Below are positions 23,246-23,520 of a stretch of 23,520 nt of DNA, one piece after another. Below the pieces are notes generated by a model that saw only the letters and a list, made by a program, of their open reading frames with translations, did not search any database and had not been told where the DNA came from. The position numbers and the translations under genes were made by a program. The DNA is from Hungatella sp. UBA4396. Its GTDB lineage: Bacteria > Bacillota > Clostridia > Lachnospirales > Lachnospiraceae. The stretch covers positions 1-23,520 of the forward strand of contig DGRE01000013.1 in the NCBI GenBank assembly GCA_002389905.1, read 5' to 3'. Within the stretch, counting starts at the first letter, position 1, and each line of letters begins with the position of its first letter.

Positions 23246-23398
23246 CTAAGATTCTTTATCTTTGGAATTATCTGCCTTTAATCCAAATACAGCCCGGGCA
23301 CTTTCTGCTTGTGGGTTGTGATTAATATGTTTTGAATGGAAAGTACCATCTTCTTTTTTATGATTCTTTGTACTTTTTTTCGAATTATCTCTGCTCAT
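23246..23398 (-). CDS. small His/Lys-rich protein upstream of cold-shock gene
   Basis: A 50-codon gene starts with ATG at 23398, five bases after a strong GGAGGT site, and ends with TAG at 23246-23248, 24 bases before the cold-shock gene start. The product begins MSRDNSKKSTKNHKKEDG. It has HSKHINHNPQAESARAVFG in the middle and ends KADNSKDKES, so it is hydrophilic, rich in Lys, His, Ser and Asn, and probably disordered. I know of no named family. The ribosome site and tight spacing argue for a true gene in the cold-shock operon. No convincing promoter is visible in 23399-23520: a TATAAT there lies too close to the ribosome site. Confidence 0.7.
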   Translation of the reverse strand: MSRDNSKKSTKNHKKEDGTFHSKHINHNPQAESARAVFGLKADNSKDKES

Positions 23399-23520
23399 AA
23401 ATTACCTCCTTTTATTATAAAACTATTTTTAGTATGCCATTCATTTAAAACTTACATTCTATGATTGCGTTCCAATTTGAGCCATTTATTTTTCTTTTCA
23501 AAATAGGGTAGAGAAATAAT

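Overview
The window looks like chromosomal DNA from a gut-type anaerobic Firmicute, most likely a Clostridia/Lachnospiraceae relative. The evidence is strong AGGAGG-type ribosome binding sites, sigma-A promoters, HelD, GapN, a YARHG-domain membrane protein and a TRAP transporter operon with oxygen-independent flavoenzymes. I see no rRNA, tRNA, CRISPR array, intact insertion sequence or phage gene. The species assignment is inference from gene content only.

Left part (1-4090): a compound hairpin terminator, a secreted or membrane-anchored FMN-binding protein with a tandem 32-residue repeat insert, and a divergent MobB-like P-loop protein with a four-cysteine cluster. The RNA polymerase recycling ATPase HelD converges on the MobB-like gene with a single base between them.

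Central module (4094-11951): a compact operon on the minus strand in the order TRAP binding protein, small permease, large permease, single-domain old-yellow-enzyme reductase with an Fe-S cysteine motif, SDR dehydrogenase, and SdhA/FrdA-type FAD oxidoreductase. An AraC-family sensor-regulator diverges from it. Genes overlap or lie up to 28 bases apart. The reading I favour is uptake of a carboxylated compound followed by oxidation or reduction of its ring or side chain. The enzyme set resembles, at family level, the bai bile-acid dehydroxylation logic (SDR + Fe-S OYE + flavoprotein), but with its own TRAP importer. The substrate is unknown, and this is the best candidate for an undescribed pathway here. 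Terminators sharing an 11-base core bound the module on both sides.

Middle right (12050-18141): a conserved TIM-barrel protein of unknown function, a YdcZ/DUF606 (DMT) transporter and a divergent Crp/Fnr-type regulator that appears to use a TTG start just downstream of an extended -10 promoter. Then come an alkyltransferase-like protein (nucleophile Cys replaced by Trp) downstream of GapN, the non-phosphorylating NADP glyceraldehyde-3-phosphate dehydrogenase, and an M20-family N-carbamoyl-amino-acid/allantoate-type amidohydrolase.

Right part (18252-23520): a two-gene membrane/surface operon (multi-pass YARHG protein plus an Asp-box protein) of unknown role. It is followed by an AT-rich stretch with a glutaredoxin-like protein behind a near-consensus promoter, and a small-gene operon on the minus strand: a 50-residue histidine/lysine-rich protein, a cold-shock protein, and a heavy-metal-associated-fold protein lacking its CxxC.
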